Of a stretch of DNA of 8,993 nucleotides, positions 6,854 to 8,993 are shown one piece after another. The notes below the pieces were generated by a model. The model searched no databases. It was not told the DNA's origin and worked only from the letters and a program-made list of their open reading frames with translations. The DNA is from Sporichthyaceae bacterium. GTDB taxonomy: Bacteria; Actinomycetota; Actinomycetes; JACCUZ01. The position numbers were made by a program, and so were the translations under genes. Location of the stretch: positions 1 to 8,993 of the forward strand of contig JACCUZ010000296.1 in assembly GCA_013698395.1 (NCBI GenBank), written 5' to 3'. Position 1 is the stretch's first letter, and each line of letters opens with the position of its first letter.

Positions 6854-8239
6854 ATGCGGACAGTGCTGCCATCATCCGGACGCTCCCGGCGTTCCCGGCG
6901 TTCCCGGCGTTCGGTGCGCTTGGGCAACCTGCATGACCGGGAGATCCTCCGCCTCGCCGGGCCGGCGCTGGCCGCACTGATCGCCGAGCCGCTGTTCCTG
7001 CTCACCGACTCCGCGATCGTCGGTCATCTTGGGACGCCGCAGCTGGCCGGGCTTGGCGTCGCCGGCTCGGTGCTCGCGACCGCGGTGTCGCTGTGCGTCT
7101 TCCTCGCCTACGGCACGACCGCAGCCGTCGCCCGACGCGTAGGTGCCGGTGACCTGCGCGCCGCGGTCGCCCAAGGGATCGACGGGCTGTGGCTCGCGGT
7201 CGGGCTCGGCCTGCTCCTCGCCACGGCTGGCTGGCTGGCTGCCGAGGGGCTCGTGGGGATGTTCGACGCCGACGCGGGCACCTCGGCGTACGCCCTGACC
7301 TACCTGCTCGTCTCGCTGTCCGGACTGCCGGCGATGCTCGTGGTCCTCGCCGCCACGGGTGTTCTGCGGGGGCTGCAGGACACCCGAACGCCACTGGCCG
7401 TTGCCGCCGCGGGTGCCGTGGCCAACGTGGCGCTGAACCTGGCGCTGGTCTACGGCCTGGGCATGGGCATCGCCGGGTCGGCGCTGGGCACCGTCCTCAC
7501 CCAGACCGGGATGGCCGCGGCATTCGTCGTTGTCGTCGTACGTGGGGCGCGCCGCAACGGCGCGCCCTTGCGGCCCGACCTGCCGGGCATCCGGGCCGCA
7601 GGCAGCGCCGGCGTGCCCTTGGTCGTGCGCACCGCGACGCTGCGGGCAGCGCTGCTGGTCACGACCTATGTCGCGGCCTCGGCCGGTACGGTCTCGGTCG
7701 CCGCCCACCAGGTCGCGTTCACGATCTGGCTGCTGCTCTCCTTGGCGCTGGACGCGGTCGCCATCGCCGGGCAGGCCATCGTCGGACGCTATCTGGGCGC
7801 GGGGGACGTCGCGGGTGCCCGGGCGGCCACGAGGCGGATGCTCGAGTGGGGGATCGCGGCCGGTGTGGTCCTCGGGGTGATCGTGGTCGTCCTGCGGGCG
7901 GCGTACGTCCCGCTGTTCACCCCGGACGTCGACGTACAGGCCCTGCTCGGCTCGGTGCTGCTCGTGGGGGCGCTGTTCCAGCCGGTGTGCGGAGTTGTGT
8001 TCGCCCTCGACGGGATCCTGATCGGGGCCGGGGACGGGCGTTATCTGGCGTGGGCCGGCGTCGTGACGCTGGTCGTCTTCCTGCCGCTCGCCGGGCTGGT
8101 GCTGGTGACCGACACCGGACTGGTGGGGTTGTGGTGGGCGTTCAACGGCTTTCTGCTCGCCCGGCTGGTGACCCTCGTGCTGCGCTGGCGGAGCGACGCA
8201 TGGCTGGTGACCGGGGGAGGGGTCCCGCGCCGGCGCTGA
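6854..8239 (+). CDS. MATE-family efflux transporter (DinF-like)
   Basis: An inner-membrane multidrug and toxin extrusion carrier of about 461 residues with roughly twelve hydrophobic helices. It probably exports small molecules in exchange for H+ or Na+. The first half begins HDREILRLAGPALAALIAEP and continues LTDSAIVGHLGTPQLAGLG, then VARRVGAGD. The second half repeats the pattern with VAAHQVAFTIW and VGRYLGAGD, showing the internal pseudo-repeat of MATE proteins. The start is uncertain. In-frame candidates are GTG 6845, ATG 6854, GTG 6863 and GTG 6914, none with a good ribosome-binding site. A possible -10 (6848-6853) ends right at the ATG, so a nearly leaderless start at GTG 6863 is also possible. 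GTG 6914 would drop an Arg/Ser repeat and give a family-typical 441 residues. The gene converges on the DinB-family gene across 98 bp. Confidence 0.9.
   Translation: MRTVLPSSGRSRRSRRSRRSVRLGNLHDREILRLAGPALAALIAEPLFLLTDSAIVGHLGTPQLAGLGVAGSVLATAVSLCVFLAYGTTAAVARRVGAGDLRAAVAQGIDGLWLAVGLGLLLATAGWLAAEGLVGMFDADAGTSAYALTYLLVSLSGLPAMLVVLAATGVLRGLQDTRTPLAVAAAGAVANVALNLALVYGLGMGIAGSALGTVLTQTGMAAAFVVVVVRGARRNGAPLRPDLPGIRAAGSAGVPLVVRTATLRAALLVTTYVAASAGTVSVAAHQVAFTIWLLLSLALDAVAIAGQAIVGRYLGAGDVAGARAATRRMLEWGIAAGVVLGVIVVVLRAAYVPLFTPDVDVQALLGSVLLVGALFQPVCGVVFALDGILIGAGDGRYLAWAGVVTLVVFLPLAGLVLVTDTGLVGLWWAFNGFLLARLVTLVLRWRSDAWLVTGGGVPRRR
6882..6912 (+). repeat. 9-bp tandem repeat at the MATE gene 5' end
   Basis: The unit GTTCCCGGC occurs perfectly at 6891-6899 and 6900-6908. 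It is preceded by a one-mismatch copy (GCTCCCGGC, 6882-6890) and followed by a partial copy GTTC. In the MATE frame it encodes Arg-Ser-Arg repeats (SRRSRRSRRS); if translation begins at GTG 6914 it is instead untranslated leader. Confidence 0.8.
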
Positions 8240-8249
8240 GCCGAGATTT

Positions 8250-8306
8250 CCGTGATCGTGAGGGGGAAACGGGCCGTGGCGGCCCGAATCTGCCTCACGA
8301 TCATGG
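8250..8306. terminator. Two-tier inverted repeat between convergent genes, probable bidirectional terminator
   Basis: The outer arms CCGTGATCGTGAGG (8250-8263) and CCTCACGATCATGG (8293-8306) are complementary over 14 positions, with a single G-U pair in plus-strand RNA (an A-C mismatch in minus-strand RNA). Nested inside is a perfect 7-bp hairpin, CGGGCCG-TGG-CGGCCCG (8270-8286). It lies in the 98-bp gap between the MATE stop and the DinB-family stop, where a shared terminator is expected. There is no T-run on either side, so it is not a textbook intrinsic terminator; it could instead be a dispersed palindromic repeat. The rest of the gap shows nothing recognisable. Confidence 0.6.
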
Positions 8307-8337
8307 TGACCGGGGAAGGTGTCCCGAGGGTGCCGGG

Positions 8338-8856
8338 TCAGTCGCCGGTCGTCCCGTCGATGGCCTCCCGGAGCAGGTCGGCATGGCCGTTGTGCCGGGC
8401 GTACTCCTCGAGCATGTGCACGTAGACCCAGCGCAGGTCCATGGCGGTGCCGCGGTGGCTGGGAAAGGTGTGATCGAGGCGCAGCTCGGCCACTGCGGCC
8501 CGGGCGCCGGCCACCTCGGCCACGAAAACCGACAGGTCCGCCGCGGCGTCGGCGGTGTCGACGTCGTCGAACTCACCGTCGGGGTTGTCGTCAGTCGTGT
8601 AGGGCAGCTCGAGCGTCCGCCCTGCGGCGTTGACCTGGAACCACCAGCGCTCGACCAGTGCCATGTGCCGCACCAGCCCGAGCAGGGACAGGCCCGAAGG
8701 GGATACGGACCGCTGCTTGAGCTGGTCGGCGGTGAGACCAGCGCACTTCCAGCGCAGCGTGTCGCGCTGGTAGTCCAGTGCGGTGTCGAGGGCGACCCGC
8801 TCGTCGGCGGTGGTCGGCGGCTTCGTGCGGTCGACGGTAGGGGCGGTCCAGGTCAT
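8338..8856 (-). CDS. DinB / DUF664 family protein
   Basis: A 172-residue predicted four-helix-bundle protein of the DinB-like superfamily, DUF664 branch, which is common in actinomycetes. Superfamily members include metal-dependent thiol (mycothiol or bacillithiol) transferases, but most DUF664 proteins are uncharacterised and no substrate can be named. Possible metal ligands are His64 in LVRHMALVERWW (61-72) and the His cluster in VHMLEEYARHNGHADLLRE (146-164: His147, His155, His158). The extended middle (about 86-110) is acidic and probably loop. There is no signal peptide or membrane segment. The ATG at 8856 has AGGG eight bases upstream; that signal overlaps the rplI stop codon, 10 bp before this gene's start. 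Cotranscription with rplI is likely, though a functional link to the ribosome is not implied. Confidence 0.85.
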   Translation of the reverse strand: MTWTAPTVDRTKPPTTADERVALDTALDYQRDTLRWKCAGLTADQLKQRSVSPSGLSLLGLVRHMALVERWWFQVNAAGRTLELPYTTDDNPDGEFDDVDTADAAADLSVFVAEVAGARAAVAELRLDHTFPSHRGTAMDLRWVYVHMLEEYARHNGHADLLREAIDGTTGD

Positions 8857-8864
8857 TGCCGCGA

Positions 8865-8868
8865 CCCT
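8865..8868 (-). promoter_or_regulatory. Ribosome-binding site of the DinB-family gene overlapping the rplI stop
   Basis: AGGG on the minus strand shares its first two bases with the rplI TAG stop and lies eight bases before the ATG at 8856. A ribosome finishing L9 would cover this site, which suggests translational coupling. Confidence 0.55.
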
Positions 8869-8993
8869 ACCGACCGGCCTCCGGGACGACCTGTACGGAG
8901 ACGGTTGCGGCGACCTCGGGGTGCAGGCGCACCGTGACCTGGTGGGCGCCCAGGGTCTTGATCGGGCTACCCACCTCGACCCGGCGCTTGTCG
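8867..8993 (-). CDS. rplI: 50S ribosomal protein L9, C-terminal fragment (window edge)
   Basis: The last 41 codons of a minus-strand gene enter from the right edge and end in TAG. The translation reads DKRRVEVGSPIKTLGAH, then QVTVRLHPEVAATVSVQVV, ending PEAGR. This matches the C-terminal domain of L9, whose conserved core is an IKTLG...H.V.V.LHP.V pattern. L9 binds 23S rRNA near the L1 stalk through its N-terminal domain, which lies outside the window. In actinomycetes rplI usually closes an rpsF-ssb-rpsR-rplI operon a short distance from dnaB, and the dnaB here about 2.2 kb away fits that pattern. The DinB-family gene follows after 10 bp. Confidence 0.93.
   Translation of the reverse strand, partial: DKRRVEVGSPIKTLGAHQVTVRLHPEVAATVSVQVVPEAGR

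Noticed and set aside
7189..8937. 582-codon plus-strand frame running through the MATE and DinB-family genes
   Set aside because: It overlaps two genes with conserved motifs and the nested palindrome, and its translation is low-complexity Arg/Gly-rich.

Overview
This is a high-GC window with dense GTG/ATG-started genes, short intergenic gaps and an rplI–dnaB neighbourhood. It comes from an actinomycete chromosome (Actinomycetota). The order cannot be fixed from the sequence alone; Propionibacteriales or Geodermatophilales-like relatives are a guess. I see no rRNA, tRNA, CRISPR array, transposase or integrase, so this looks like core chromosome.

Layout, left to right. A 5'-truncated EamA-family (DMT) transporter (+) overlaps by four bases a cytoplasmic PhoD-type phosphoesterase (+). 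That gene runs tail-to-tail into a two-lobed VOC/glyoxalase-like gene (-), the two stop codons sharing one CTAG. Upstream on the minus strand lie a HisC2/Pat-type aminotransferase and the replicative helicase gene dnaB, so dnaB–hisC–VOC look like one co-directional unit with gaps of 30 and 52 bp. dnaB diverges from a MATE-family efflux gene (+) across about 230 bp that holds repeated GTGGAC/GTCCAC motifs. The MATE gene converges on a DinB/DUF664 gene (-), and an unusual two-tier inverted repeat lies between them. At the right edge is the C-terminal end of rplI (ribosomal protein L9, -). It ends 10 bp before the DinB-family start, so rplI and this gene are probably cotranscribed.

The most notable element is a 301-residue intein inside DnaB, inserted exactly between the Lys and Ser of the Walker A motif (GK^S). 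It starts with Ala rather than Cys/Ser. It also carries the Trp (block B), Cys (block F) and Thr (block G) that define class 3 inteins, which splice through an internal cysteine nucleophile. Its LAGLIDADG endonuclease motifs are recognisable but degenerate: Gln replaces the first catalytic Asp, and Pro replaces the block D Lys. The helicase therefore cannot have an intact ATP-binding loop until the intein is removed.

The remaining genes are ordinary housekeeping or poorly characterised accessory functions (transport, amino acid metabolism, putative detoxification). Apart from the intein, the observations most worth checking are the GTGGAC cluster upstream of dnaB, the two-tier palindrome, and the ambiguous Arg/Ser-repeat start of the MATE protein.
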